A stretch of DNA of 64,000 nt from Hansschlegelia beijingensis (GCF_014196425.1 NZ_JACIDR010000003.1:310001-374000); one strand, 5' to 3'; shown: positions 50,479 through 59,373, counted from the first letter of the stretch. The notes: a model not told the origin generated them from the sequence alone. Numbers and translations are program-made.

Positions 50479-53400
50479 ATGCCGCCGCGCCCGATCTCGC
50501 AGTCCCGCTACGCCTTCGGCGTCTGCGCAGTGGTGTCGGCGATCTGCGTGGTCGGCCTCAGCATGCTGGGGATCGTGCCGGACGCCCCTCCGGCGGCGCA
50601 GGGCGTCGACGCCCGCGAGCCTCTCGGGCTCGGCATGGGCGTCGCGGTCCTCGGCGCCGGGTGGAGCTGGCTGCTGATCCACGCGCGGGATCGCCGCCTG
50701 CGGATGGCCGGATACGCGCTGCTCGCGCTCATCGCGGCGTTCGCGGTCGCGGCGCTCGTGGCGCGCGGCCTGATGCAGGCGGACAAGTCGCCGACCGCTT
50801 CGCCGGGCGGGCTTGGCGCCGTGGAGGCGGCGCTGCGGGCCGCGAGCCCCGCCAGCTGCGTCACGCTTCTGTTCGCGGCGCTCGCGGTCGCGCTCACGCA
50901 TGTCCGATCGACGCGCGCCCAGGAGCTGCGGCAGCTCGTCCGGCTGCTCGGCGTTTCGCTGCCGCTCTTCACGCTCGCGCTGTTCGTCTACGACCCCGCG
51001 GCCGTGGCGGCGATCCGCGGCTTCGGCGATGTTTCGCTCACGGAGACGATGGCGCTCGTCCTCCTGATGCTGGCCATCGCGTTCGACGGCCCGGCCTCGA
51101 GCCTGCGCTGGCAGATCGCCTATATCGGCGTCGTCGTGGTGGCCCCGCTGGCGGCCCTCACGGTGCATTTCGCGAGCGCGGAGCGGGAGCTCGCCCTGGC
51201 GCACGCCGCAAGCCGCTTGAGGGCCGCTGCGACCCTGGTCGGGGAGCGCCAGGACGCGGTGGTCGCCCAGACGCAGCAGCTGCTGGCCGTTCTCGGCCGC
51301 TCGGAGGCGGTCCGGACCAGCGCGCCATCCTGCGCGAGCCAGCTCGCCGAACATCTTCCGCTCAATCCCTGGGTGCGCGGACTCTTCACGGTGGATCGCG
51401 ACGGCGCGATCACCTGCGGCAACCGGCCGGGGATCACCTCCGTGAGCCTCGCCGACCGGGACTATGTGCGCGCCGCCTTCGCGGACAAGCGGCTGACCGT
51501 GAGCGGGGTGTTCATCTCGCGCGGCGACGGCGAGCCCCGCATCGCGGTGGTCCTGCCGCTGGAGAGCGGGGGGCGGTTCGACCGGATTCTCGCCGCGACC
51601 GTCGATCTCGCGGCGATGAACGACACAGTCGAGAGGCCCGTCATGGAAGGCGCGAGCGGCGGCCGCCTGACCCTCGTCGACAGCCAGGGGGTGCTGATCG
51701 CCCGGTCCGGCGCGGCCGCGCGCGTCGCCGAACCCCTGGTCCAGGCGCCTTTCGTGCAGCGGGCGCTCGCCGGAGAGCGCGGACCGTTCGAGGCCGAGGA
51801 TCTCGACGGCGAACGCTCGATGTTCGTCTCGCAGCCGACGCTCGCGGGGCAGGGGACGCTGATCGCCGCTATGCCGCGCGCAGAAGTCGTCGGACCCGTC
51901 GACCAGCGGCTGAACCGGAGGCTGCTGCTGATCGCGGTGATCCTCGCCGCGTCGCTCGCGCTCGGCGTCGCGGGCAGCGAGGCGCTCGTGCTGCGGCCGC
52001 TCAGGCGCCTGATCGCCTATGCGGGCCGGCTGGAGGCGGGCGACCTCGCGGCGCGGCCCGACACCGGCGCGCGCGGTGAGGTCGGCGCCCTTGGACGCGC
52101 GCTCGCGGTCTCCGCCGCCGCGATCCAGGATCGCGAGCGCCGGCTCGCCGCGACCGAGGCGCTGTTCCGGGGCTTCTTCGACCACTCTCCCGACGCGCAG
52201 GCCGTCGTGGCCGTCGAACCGGACGGCGCGTTCCGGATCGAGACCTGGAACGCCGCCGCCGCCGACCTGTCCGGAATTCCGGCGAGCCACGCCGTCGGCC
52301 GTTCTCCCCGGGAGACCTTCGGGGAGGCGCGCGGGGAGGCGATCGAGCGCGACCTTCGCCGCGCCATCGCGCTCGGCCGGGTCTCGATCGTGGAGCGCGA
52401 GGTCACCTCCTCGGGCGCGCCGGGCGTGTTCGAGATGGTGCAGGCCCCGCAGTTCGCGGCTGACGGGACCGTGCAGCGGATTTTCGTCAGCGCCCGCGAC
52501 ATCAGCGAGCGCAAGCGCGTGGAGCGGCTCAAGAACGAGTTCGTCTCGACCGTCAGCCATGAGCTTCGCACGCCGCTGACCTCGATCGCCGGCTCGCTCG
52601 GCCTGCTGGCGGGCGGCGCCGCCGGGACGCTCGGAGACAAGGCGCGACATCTGGTGGCGATCGCGCACTCCAACAGCCTCCGGCTGGTGCGGCTCATCAA
52701 CGACATTCTCGACATCGAGAAGATCGAGGCCGGCCGCATGACCTTCGAGGTCCGCACGGTGCTCGTGCGCGAACTGATCGAGCAGGCCGTGGGGGGACTG
52801 AGCGGCTATGCGGAGGACCTCGGCGTGCGGGTCGAGGTGGCCGAGGGCGCCCGGGGCCTGATGGTGCGCGGCGACCCGGATCGGCTCACCCAGGTCGTCA
52901 CGAACCTCGTCGGCAATGCGATCAAGTTCTCGCCGCGCGGGGAGACCGTGACGGTCGCTTCGGCGGCCGAGGGCGACATCGTGATGATCGCGGTGCGCGA
53001 CCGGGGGCCCGGCATCCCGGAGTCGTTCCAGCCCCGCCTGTTCAGCAAGTTCGCCCAGGCGGACGGCTCGGACACCCGTCGGCTCGGCGGCACCGGCCTC
53101 GGTCTCGCGATCGCGCGCGAGATCGTCGAGCGGCATGCGGGGGCGATCTCGTTCCGGAGCACGCCCGGCGAAGGCTCAGAATTCGAGGTGCGGCTTCCGC
53201 GGCACGCCGAGCCGGAGACCTCCGTGGGCGGCAGGCCGGCGGAAAGCTTTCTCCGGCCGACGGTGCTGGTCTGCGAGGATGACCCGCTGGTCGCCACAAT
53301 CCTGGTCGAGCAGATGCGCGACGCCGGCTTCGACGGCCTGGCGGTCGGGACCGTCCGCGCGGCGCTGGAGACGGTGAAAACCCAGAAGGTCGACGCGGCG

Positions 53401-54027
53401 CTGGTGGACCTCTGTCTGCCGGACGGGGACGGTCTGGGGCTGATCCAGGAGCTGCGCGCGACGCCCGCCGGGGCCCGCATCCCGGTCGTCGTCGTGTCCG
53501 CCGACGTGTCCTTCGGTCAGCGCGACATGCGGGCGGTCGGGCTCGACATCGCCGCATGGCTCCAGAAGCCGATCGACATGCGCCGGCTTTCAGGCCTGCT
53601 CCGTCGCCGTCTGAGGCCCTATGGGCTGCGGCCGCGCATTCTGCACGTGGAGGACGACGGCGATCTGGCGAAGGTCGTGTCGGCCGCCCTGAGCTCGCTG
53701 GCGGACGTAATCTCCGTCGCCGGGCTATCGGACGCGCGCCGAGAACTTGCGGGCGGACGATTCGATCTCGTGATCCTCGACGTCGCGCTCGAAGACGGCT
53801 CCGGCCTCGACCTGCTGCCCGAGCTTTCCGCCGCGCATCCGCACCGCATCCCGGCGCTGGTGTTCTCGGCGCAGGACATCGAGCCGGCTTCCGCGGTCGA
53901 CGCCGAGGTCGCGATCACCAAGTCCCGGAGCTCGCTGCTGGCGCTGGTCGAGGAGGTGCGTCGGCTGACGGGTCCGCCCGGCAGCGACGCCGCTCCGCCC
54001 CGCGTCAGGATGGGGGCGGAGCCCTGA
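50479..54027 (+). CDS. Hybrid sensor histidine kinase with two receiver domains
   Basis: 1182 residues. Membrane N-terminus with about six helices to residue 230; an extracytoplasmic Cache-like sensor (about 240-470); a further helix and HAMP (LVLRPLRRLIAYAGRLEAGDLAARPD); a PAS domain; HisKA with His694 in SHELRTP; HATPase (NAIKFSPRGE, DRGPGIP, GTGLGLAIAREI). Two receiver domains follow, with phospho-acceptors Asp977 (LVDLCLPD) and Asp1101 (LDVALEDG). Both have the acidic pair and a later Lys. The stimulus is unknown; the output partner is not adjacent. Preceded by aggtgacctg. Confidence 0.93.
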   Translation: MPPRPISQSRYAFGVCAVVSAICVVGLSMLGIVPDAPPAAQGVDAREPLGLGMGVAVLGAGWSWLLIHARDRRLRMAGYALLALIAAFAVAALVARGLMQADKSPTASPGGLGAVEAALRAASPASCVTLLFAALAVALTHVRSTRAQELRQLVRLLGVSLPLFTLALFVYDPAAVAAIRGFGDVSLTETMALVLLMLAIAFDGPASSLRWQIAYIGVVVVAPLAALTVHFASAERELALAHAASRLRAAATLVGERQDAVVAQTQQLLAVLGRSEAVRTSAPSCASQLAEHLPLNPWVRGLFTVDRDGAITCGNRPGITSVSLADRDYVRAAFADKRLTVSGVFISRGDGEPRIAVVLPLESGGRFDRILAATVDLAAMNDTVERPVMEGASGGRLTLVDSQGVLIARSGAAARVAEPLVQAPFVQRALAGERGPFEAEDLDGERSMFVSQPTLAGQGTLIAAMPRAEVVGPVDQRLNRRLLLIAVILAASLALGVAGSEALVLRPLRRLIAYAGRLEAGDLAARPDTGARGEVGALGRALAVSAAAIQDRERRLAATEALFRGFFDHSPDAQAVVAVEPDGAFRIETWNAAAADLSGIPASHAVGRSPRETFGEARGEAIERDLRRAIALGRVSIVEREVTSSGAPGVFEMVQAPQFAADGTVQRIFVSARDISERKRVERLKNEFVSTVSHELRTPLTSIAGSLGLLAGGAAGTLGDKARHLVAIAHSNSLRLVRLINDILDIEKIEAGRMTFEVRTVLVRELIEQAVGGLSGYAEDLGVRVEVAEGARGLMVRGDPDRLTQVVTNLVGNAIKFSPRGETVTVASAAEGDIVMIAVRDRGPGIPESFQPRLFSKFAQADGSDTRRLGGTGLGLAIAREIVERHAGAISFRSTPGEGSEFEVRLPRHAEPETSVGGRPAESFLRPTVLVCEDDPLVATILVEQMRDAGFDGLAVGTVRAALETVKTQKVDAALVDLCLPDGDGLGLIQELRATPAGARIPVVVVSADVSFGQRDMRAVGLDIAAWLQKPIDMRRLSGLLRRRLRPYGLRPRILHVEDDGDLAKVVSAALSSLADVISVAGLSDARRELAGGRFDLVILDVALEDGSGLDLLPELSAAHPHRIPALVFSAQDIEPASAVDAEVAITKSRSSLLALVEEVRRLTGPPGSDAAPPRVRMGAEP

Positions 54028-54047
54028 GAACGGTGTGAGGCGCGGCG

Positions 54048-54230
54048 TTACTTGACCGCGGATTTCACCGCAGTGGTCGCCTTGCCGACCGCCTTCTGAA
54101 CCTTGCCGGCGGCCGCCTCACCCTTGCCTTTGGCCTCGAGCTCGCGGTCGCCCGTGGCTTTGCCGGCGGCTTCCTTGGTCTTGCCGACCGCTTCCTTGGC
54201 CGTGCCCTTAACGGTGTTCTTGTTCACCAT
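54048..54230 (-). CDS. CsbD family stress protein
   Basis: 60 residues from ATG 54230, with aggag 8 bases before; a GTG nine bases upstream is too close to that site. [48 protein letters not shown] is the repetitive CsbD pattern. Abundant hydrophilic protein of general stress regulons. It lies 63 bases after the DUF883 gene and probably shares its EcfG promoter. Confidence 0.92.
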   Translation of the reverse strand: MVNKNTVKGTAKEAVGKTKEAAGKATGDRELEAKGKGEAAAGKVQKAVGKATTAVKSAVK

Positions 54231-54293
54231 CGTCGTCACTCCTGCGGGGCGCCCGGCGCCCCTCTAAGCGAGCTTGACCGGCTCGCGGGCGGT

Positions 54294-54602
54294 TCAGAGC
54301 ACGAAGCGTCCGAGAACGAAGCCCACCAGCAGCGCGCCAGCGGCGGCTCCGAGCGGGTTCTGCCGGATCGTCTCCTCAAGCGAGGCCCTGCGCGCGCTGA
54401 GATCATCCATCGCCTCGTCATAGGCGTGGCCCCCGCGGCGGGCGGCGTCCTTCAGGCGACGCGCGCCCTCGTCCGCGGCGCTGGAGACCGAATCACCGGC
54501 CTGCGCGCCGGCGCTGCGAGTCTTCGCGCCGGCCTCGTGACCCTTCTGGGAAATGTTGTCGGCCAGCTCGTCGGCCTTCTCGGGAAAATTGGAGTTCGCC
54601 AT
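54294..54602 (-). CDS. DUF883/ElaB-like membrane-anchored protein
   Basis: 102 residues. An amphipathic helical N-terminal part (EKADELADNISQKGHEAGAKTRSA) and a C-terminal glycine-rich helix ETIRQNPLGAAAGALLVGFVLGRFVL, the hallmark of ElaB/YqjD-type proteins that tether ribosomes to the inner membrane in E. coli. A perfect EcfG promoter stands 47 bases upstream, indicating general-stress induction. Confidence 0.85.
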   Translation of the reverse strand: MANSNFPEKADELADNISQKGHEAGAKTRSAGAQAGDSVSSAADEGARRLKDAARRGGHAYDEAMDDLSARRASLEETIRQNPLGAAAGALLVGFVLGRFVL

Positions 54603-54648
54603 CTTGCAAAGCCCTTCGCTGGTCGCCGGAGGCGGCGTTCCTGCAACA

Positions 54649-54673
54649 AACGCCGTGGATTAACGCCGGTTCC
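54649..54673 (-). promoter_or_regulatory. EcfG promoter (GGAAC-N16-CGTT)
   Basis: On the minus strand GGAAC (54673-54669), 16 bases, CGTT (54652-54649): an exact match to the EcfG general-stress consensus. It reads into the DUF883 and CsbD genes. Confidence 0.82.
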
Positions 54674-54761
54674 AGCATGTTTCGGCGCCGCTGCGACGGT
54701 CGCGCCGCGGCGGCCGCTTGCGGAGCGCCGCGCCGCCCCCTATAAGGCCGCCGTCGGTCGG

Positions 54762-54838
54762 CGGAGTGTGGCGCAGCCTGGTAGCGCACCTCGTTCGGGA
54801 CGAGGGGGTCGCAGGTTCGAATCCTGCCACTCCGACCA
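54762..54838 (+). tRNA. tRNA-Pro (anticodon CGG)
   Basis: 77 bases. Acceptor CGGAGTG/CACTCCG, D-arm GCGCAGCCTGGTAGCGC, anticodon stem CCTCG/CGAGG with loop TTCGGGA (CGG), T-arm GCAGGTTCGAATCCTGC, encoded CCA. Confidence 0.97.
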
Positions 54839-54874
54839 CCGACTTAAGCCCTGTGTTCAGGGCGAGCGCGTCGA

Positions 54875-54925
54875 GAGGCCACGTCCTCCCTCCGCCTCGC
54901 GGAGTTCAGGTCCGGGACGGCCCGG
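54875..54925 (+). promoter_or_regulatory. Candidate guanidine-II (mini-ykkC) riboswitch
   Basis: Upstream of sugE, CCGGG-ACGG-CCCGG (54912-54925) is a perfect 5-base hairpin with the ACGR tetraloop and flanking GG/CC that define mini-ykkC hairpins. A first hairpin, GAGG-CCACGT-CCTC (54875-54888), contains ACG but has a six-base loop, so it is imperfect. The second hairpin ends 6 bases before the ggaaaggggg ribosome-binding site, as expected for translational control. Confidence 0.55.
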
Positions 54926-54944
54926 CTCCCGGAAAGGGGGCGAA

Positions 54945-55265
54945 ATGGCCTGGATCTATCTTCTGGCGGCGGGTCTTCTGGAAATCGTCTGGGCCTACGC
55001 GATGAAGCAGTCGGACGGCTTCACGCGCGTGACGCCGACGATCGTCACCTTCGCGGCCCTGTTCGGCAGCCTTGGGCTGCTCGCGCTCGCCATGCGGTCG
55101 CTGCCGCTCGGCGTCGCCTACATGCTCTGGACGGGAATCGGCGCCATCGGCGCGTTCGCGGTCGGCGTGATCGTGCTGGGGGAAAGCGCCAGCGCGGGTC
55201 GACTCGTCGCCGCGGCGCTGATCGCCGGCGGACTGATCATGATGAAGATGACGAGCCCGACCTGA
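54945..55265 (+). CDS. sugE: SMR family guanidinium exporter
   Basis: 106 residues from ATG 54945, after ggaaaggggg. Four membrane helices; MAWIYLLAAGLLEIVWAYAMKQSDGFTR contains the essential Glu14 (Gln/Trp context of the SugE/Gdx branch), and LPLGVAYMLWTGIGAIGAFAVGV and LGESAS are family signatures. SugE/Gdx proteins export guanidinium in exchange for protons, which fits the riboswitch candidate upstream. The frame is open far upstream but runs through tRNA-Pro. Confidence 0.93.
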   Translation: MAWIYLLAAGLLEIVWAYAMKQSDGFTRVTPTIVTFAALFGSLGLLALAMRSLPLGVAYMLWTGIGAIGAFAVGVIVLGESASAGRLVAAALIAGGLIMMKMTSPT

Positions 55266-55291
55266 GGCGCCCGTCTCTCTCGCGGGAGGGC

Positions 55292-55314
55292 GGGGTGGAG
55301 CGGGGCTCCACCCC
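55292..55314. terminator. Hairpin between convergent sugE and secreted protein gene
   Basis: GGGGTGGAGC (55292-55301) and GCTCCACCCC (55305-55314) form a perfect 10-base stem with a GGG loop, 26 bases after sugE. Only TT follows, so it is a weak bidirectional terminator. Confidence 0.6.
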
Positions 55315-55322
55315 TTGATCGT

Positions 55323-55652
55323 TCAGCGGCAGACCTCGATGCGCCGCACGCGGGTGTAGCCGCGCGAATCGACGTAGCGCTGGTTGGTCAGGTAGCAGTC
55401 ATCGTCGCCGCCGCGGCGCGAGCCGGCGATCGCTGCGCCGGCGATCAGGCCGAGCGCGCCCGCGCCGACGATCGCGGCGGTGCGGCCGCCATGGTTGTGG
55501 TGGCGATGACCGCGATAATAGCCGTGGTGATGGTGGCCGCCGTGGCGGCCCCAATGGCGCGAGTCCGCCGAAGCGACGGTCGGAACCGCGAACGCGCCCA
55601 GGAGCGCCGCCGAGACGGCGACCGCGATCGTCTTCTTAGTATTGCCGAACAT
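55323..55652 (-). CDS. Secreted His-rich glycine-zipper protein
   Basis: 109 residues. Signal peptide KKTIAVAVSAALLGAFAVPTVASA, then a His/Gly/Arg cluster (HWGRHGGHHHHGYYRGHRHHNH), a glycine-zipper helix TAAIVGAGALGLIAGAAIAGS and a C-terminal CYLTNQRYVDSRGYTRVRRIEVC with two Cys. Such architecture is common in rhizobial envelope proteins of unknown role; the histidines could bind metal ions. Confidence 0.82.
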   Translation of the reverse strand: MFGNTKKTIAVAVSAALLGAFAVPTVASADSRHWGRHGGHHHHGYYRGHRHHNHGGRTAAIVGAGALGLIAGAAIAGSRRGGDDDCYLTNQRYVDSRGYTRVRRIEVCR

Positions 55653-55865
55653 GGACAGTGTCTCCTTTGATGCTTGAAGGATGAGCGGGCCTAGCTGAAC
55701 CTTGGATTAACGGAATTCTCCGTCTCAGCTCTTCCTCGCGTCTCGCTTAATATTTCGTCTGTTGCAGAGAACACGGACGGCGCGCCGGGACTGCCCGCTG
55801 CCGCTTATCGATCGATCAGCCGGCCGGGGGCTACGGGCCGCGCCGGTCCGCGCCTGGCGTCAGGG

Positions 55866-55891
55866 GGAACAGACGGGGAGGGCGCAGAGTT
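55866..55891 (+). promoter_or_regulatory. EcfG-like stress promoter (GGAAC-N17-AGTT)
   Basis: GGAAC at 55866-55870 and AGTT at 55888-55891, spacing 17, 33 bases before the DUF892 ATG. One mismatch to CGTT. Confidence 0.5.
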
Positions 55892-55923
55892 TCCGGGCTC
55901 CAGGAAGAATCGGAGACGCAAAG

Positions 55924-56424
55924 ATGGCGAAGAAGATGCAGGACCTGCTGATCGAAGAACTCAGCGACGTGTACAGCGCCGAACGGCAGATCACGCAGGC
56001 GCTGCCGAAGCTCGCCAGAGCCGCCGCGTCGGCCGATCTGAGGACCGCCTTTGAAAGCCATCTGGAAGAGACCAAGGGGCAGATCGCGCGGCTCGACCGG
56101 ATCTTCTCGCTGCTCAAGCAGCAGCCGGAGGAGAAGGAGTGCAAGGCCATGAAGGGCCTTGCGGAGGAGGCCGACGAGTTGCTGAAGGAGGATCTCGCTC
56201 CCGAGGTGCTCGACGCCGCGCTGATCGCGGCGGCGCAGAAGGTCGAGCACTACGAGATCGCGAGTTATGGCTCGCTGCGCGCCTATGCGGACGCCTGCGG
56301 CCTCGACGAGGTGGCGGATCTGCTCGGCCAGACGCTCGCCGAGGAGAAGGCGACGGACGAGAAGCTGAACGGTCTCGCGGTCGCGGAGATCAACCCGCGC
56401 GCCGTGGAGAGATCGGCGGCCTGA
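55924..56424 (+). CDS. DUF892 ferritin-like protein (YciF family), copy 1
   Basis: 166 residues from ATG 55924. KKMQDLLIEELSDVYSAERQITQALPKLARAA, LRTAFESHLEETKGQIARLDRIF, KVEHYEIASYGSLRAYADACG and LAEEKATDEKLNGLA place it in DUF892. The family has a ferritin-like four-helix bundle with Glu/His metal ligands (LEET, EHYE, EEKATDEKL). It is a stress-induced protein of unclear enzyme role; a second copy is at 58847. Preceded by an EcfG-like promoter. Confidence 0.92.
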   Translation: MAKKMQDLLIEELSDVYSAERQITQALPKLARAAASADLRTAFESHLEETKGQIARLDRIFSLLKQQPEEKECKAMKGLAEEADELLKEDLAPEVLDAALIAAAQKVEHYEIASYGSLRAYADACGLDEVADLLGQTLAEEKATDEKLNGLAVAEINPRAVERSAA

Positions 56425-56470
56425 GGGCGCGGAAGGCGGAGGAAGCCGCGATCCGCGCCCGGGCGTGGTC

Positions 56471-57814
56471 TCAGATGCGCGCGGCTTCCTGCACGGCGGC
56501 CTTTTCGAGCGCCGCCAGCGCGGCCTCGGCCCGCTGGAAGGCCTCGGAGGCCGTCGCCCAGTCCTGCGCCTTGGCGGTCGCCATCATGCGGGCGGCTTCC
56601 TGCCGGACCGCGTCCCGGCGCTGGATCAGCTCCGGCCAACGGTCGCCGGAGCGGTCGAGGCGGGCGGCGAACTCTTCCGCCACGAAGGTGGGCGGCGTCA
56701 GCCCGACCAGGATCGACCCGAGCCGGCGATGCGCGATCGCGCTGTCGGCCGCAAGCCGCGCCAGTTCGTAATTCTTGATGTTCTTGCCGGCCGCGGCGTC
56801 GACGCCCGCGACGGCCGCGCTTTCGGCGGCGACCAGCTTGGCCAGCGCCTCGTCGATCTCGCCGCGCGTCTTGCTGGCGGTCTCAGCGATGCGCGAGACG
56901 TTCTCGGAGATCTCGTTGGTGGCCGCGCGCTGCTGGCTGAGCACCTCGGCCAGCGCATGCATCTGCGTCGTGATCACCGAGACATGCTGCCCGACCGCCT
57001 CGACCTTGCCGCCGGTGGCGCGGATCGTGGCCTCGCCCTCCGCGACCGCGTCCGCGCTCTCGGCGGTGGCGCGCTTGATAGCGTCGGTCTCTTCCATCAG
57101 CGTCGCGATGCGGGCGCGGATCTGCTCGGTCGCCTTCGCGGTCTGGCCGGAGAGCGACTTCACCTCGTTGGCCACCACGGCGAAGCCGCGGCCGGCGTCG
57201 CCGGCGCGCGCCGCCTCGATCGTGGCGTTCAGCGCGAGCAGGTTGGTCTGGCTGGAGATCGCCTCGATGGTGCCGGCCATGTCGGCGATCTGGCGCACCG
57301 CGTCCTCGAGCACGGAGATGCGGTTCGCGATGCCGGTGACGCGATCGCGGATCGCGTCCATCGAGCCCGCCGCCTGGCGCATCTCGGCGACGCAGGCGGT
57401 GGTCTCGTTGCGGGCGGCCACGGCGTCGTCCGCGCCGGCGCGTCCCATCGAGGACATCTCGGAGATCGAGTTCGCGAGCTCCTCGACGGCGCCCGCGATG
57501 GTGGAGGTGCTTTCGGCGACCTGGCGCACGTCATGCGTGACCCAGCCGACGCTGAGACCGGTGGCGGCGGCCTGCGCCGCGAAGCCCACGATGGTCTCGA
57601 GATCCTGCCGGCCGCGCCGGTCGAGCTCAGCCGCGAAGGCCTTGAGGGCCTCTCCGGCGTCGCCTTCCGGCCATTGGGAAATCGCTGCGCCACGCTTGAG
57701 CGCGTCGAGCGCCGCCACCAGCGTGGCGTGATCCAGAACCTGAGCGGCGTCCTGCCGCGGCGCAGCCTGGACAGGCTGCGATTGCGCCGTCTGGCGCCCA
57801 AATCCGAATGTCAT
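56471..57814 (-). CDS. Soluble methyl-accepting chemotaxis protein
   Basis: 447 residues, no membrane segment, so cytoplasmic. The conserved hairpin tip [38 protein letters not shown] (about 225-260) binds CheA and CheW. The C-terminal 100 residues are helical, with [25 protein letters not shown], resembling the CZB zinc domain but without its Cys. A PAS or globin sensor was not found at the N-terminus. No che genes are adjacent. Signal unknown. Confidence 0.91.
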   Translation of the reverse strand: MTFGFGRQTAQSQPVQAAPRQDAAQVLDHATLVAALDALKRGAAISQWPEGDAGEALKAFAAELDRRGRQDLETIVGFAAQAAATGLSVGWVTHDVRQVAESTSTIAGAVEELANSISEMSSMGRAGADDAVAARNETTACVAEMRQAAGSMDAIRDRVTGIANRISVLEDAVRQIADMAGTIEAISSQTNLLALNATIEAARAGDAGRGFAVVANEVKSLSGQTAKATEQIRARIATLMEETDAIKRATAESADAVAEGEATIRATGGKVEAVGQHVSVITTQMHALAEVLSQQRAATNEISENVSRIAETASKTRGEIDEALAKLVAAESAAVAGVDAAAGKNIKNYELARLAADSAIAHRRLGSILVGLTPPTFVAEEFAARLDRSGDRWPELIQRRDAVRQEAARMMATAKAQDWATASEAFQRAEAALAALEKAAVQEAARI

Positions 57815-57903
57815 GGTCCCCCAACCACCGTTCCGGAAGCCGCTTCATGCGGTTCTCGCGGCGGAGCATGACGCGGCGGCGTTAACGGCGGGTGACCGGG
57901 CGG

Positions 57904-58635
57904 TCACCTCTGCTCATTGGGCGAAAGCGCCCAGCGCGCGTTCACCCGAACCCGAAGCTCCTGCTCGCCGCGCGCGATCGGCGTCGCCTGGGCGGCGGCG
58001 TCCATCGTCTTGCGCGCCGCGAAGACGCGGATCTGCTCGGGCTCGCCCACCTCCTGCTCGGACACCGCGAGCGGCGCGCCGAGACTGGCGCCGACGCCGG
58101 CGGCGTAGATCTCGGCCTTGCGGCGCGCGTCCGCCATCGCCTCGCGGCGCGCGCCGTCGAGCTTCTCGCTGCGGTCCGAGACCTCGAAGGAGAGGTTCTC
58201 GATCTGATTGGAGCCCGCCGTCACCAGGCTGTCGATCAGCTCGCCGATCTCGTCGAGCGCGCGCGAACGCACCGTGACGACGTTGCGGACCTCGTAGCCC
58301 ACCAGCTTCGGCGTGCGCGGCCCCGAGCCGGAGCCGTCGCCATAGTCATATTGCGGCTGCACCGAGAGCCCCGAGGTCGCGATGTCGCGATCCTCGACGC
58401 CCGCGTCCTTGAGCGCCGCCATCACCTTCGTCATCGCCGCCGCGTTCGCCTTGAGCGCCGCCGCCGCCGTCGGGGCGCGCGACACGACCCCGCTCGTCAC
58501 CATCGCGAGGTCGGGAGCCGCCGAGACGGAGCCTTCGCCGACGACCGAGACGGACGGCTCGCGCCGCTCGCTCTCGGCATGGGCCGCGAGCGGAAGGGCT
58601 GCGAGGGCGATCGCGAGGGCGAGGGCGCGGCGCAT
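57904..58635 (-). CDS. SIMPL (DUF541) domain periplasmic protein
   Basis: 243 residues from ATG 58635 (aggagacgcc upstream), chosen because it begins a signal peptide MRRALALAIALAALPLAAHA. SIMPL landmarks follow: SVVGEGSVSAAPDLAMVTSGVVSRAPTAAAALKANAAAMTKVMAALK, GVEDRDIATSGLSVQPQYDY and ARREAMADARRKAEIYAAGVGASLG. Related proteins (BP26/OMP28 of Brucella, YggE) form ring oligomers linked to oxidative stress. Divergent from the second DUF892 gene. Confidence 0.92.
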   Translation of the reverse strand: MRRALALAIALAALPLAAHAESERREPSVSVVGEGSVSAAPDLAMVTSGVVSRAPTAAAALKANAAAMTKVMAALKDAGVEDRDIATSGLSVQPQYDYGDGSGSGPRTPKLVGYEVRNVVTVRSRALDEIGELIDSLVTAGSNQIENLSFEVSDRSEKLDGARREAMADARRKAEIYAAGVGASLGAPLAVSEQEVGEPEQIRVFAARKTMDAAAQATPIARGEQELRVRVNARWALSPNEQR

Positions 58636-58750
58636 CGGCGTCTCCTGGGGCTGCCCACGGGGGTCCGTGGCGGAATGAACGACAAGCCATCGCGCGGGAT
58701 TGCGACCGCGGTTGGGCGGCGAGCGCGGCGGTCGCGTCTCCCGGAAATCC

Positions 58751-58775
58751 GGAACGATCCGGCGCGCCATGTGTT
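58751..58775 (+). promoter_or_regulatory. EcfG-like stress promoter (GGAAC-N16-TGTT)
   Basis: GGAAC at 58751-58755 and TGTT at 58772-58775, spacing 16, 72 bases before the second DUF892 gene. One mismatch to CGTT; same variant as at 49672. Confidence 0.6.
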
Positions 58776-58846
58776 GAATCGACAATGCGCGCGACACGCG
58801 ACAGTCGCGCGCGTCTTTACAACAGAGACCTCAAAGGAGGCCGATC

Positions 58847-59350
58847 ATGGGTCTGTTTTCCAAGGACATCAAAACGCTCGACGATCTCTTCGTGCATCAG
58901 CTGCAGGACGTATACTACGCCGAGAAGCAGATCCTCTCGGCTCTGCCGAAGATGATCGAGAAGGCGACCTCGCCGCAGCTGAAGCAGGGGCTGCAGAGCC
59001 ACTATGGCGAGACCGAGGAGCATGTCCGGCGCCTCGAGCAGGTCTTCCAGATGCACGGCGCCGAGATCAAGGCCGTCAAATGCCCGGCGATCAACGGCAT
59101 CATCGAGGAAGCCAATGACGTCGCTGGCGACGTGGACGACAAGAAGGTGCTGGACGCCGCCATCATCGCTTCGGCGCAGGCCGTCGAGCACTACGAGATG
59201 ACCCGCTACGGCACGCTGGTGGCCTGGGCGCGGCAGCTCGGCCGCAACGACTGCGCCACGGTTCTCGAGAAGACCCTGGCGGAAGAGAAGGCGGCCGACC
59301 GCAAGCTGAACACGCTCGCCGAAGGCGGCGTGAACCAGCAGGCCGCCTGA
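58847..59350 (+). CDS. DUF892 ferritin-like protein (YciF family), copy 2
   Basis: 167 residues, ATG 58847 after the excellent site aaaggaggccgatc. IKTLDDLFVHQLQDVYYAEKQILSALPKMIEKA, LQSHYGETEEHVRRLEQVFQMHG, KAVKCPAINGIIEEAND and VEHYEMTRYGTLVAWA closely follow YciF, closer to the family norm than copy 1. A four-helix metal-binding bundle is expected. Ends in a strong bidirectional terminator. Confidence 0.95.
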   Translation: MGLFSKDIKTLDDLFVHQLQDVYYAEKQILSALPKMIEKATSPQLKQGLQSHYGETEEHVRRLEQVFQMHGAEIKAVKCPAINGIIEEANDVAGDVDDKKVLDAAIIASAQAVEHYEMTRYGTLVAWARQLGRNDCATVLEKTLAEEKAADRKLNTLAEGGVNQQAA

Positions 59351-59373
59351 CGCCGCGGCCGCACGGCCCAAAC

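Noticed and set aside
50299-53136. 945-residue minus-strand open frame
   Set aside because: Antisense to the histidine kinase gene, whose domains are fully recognisable on the plus strand.
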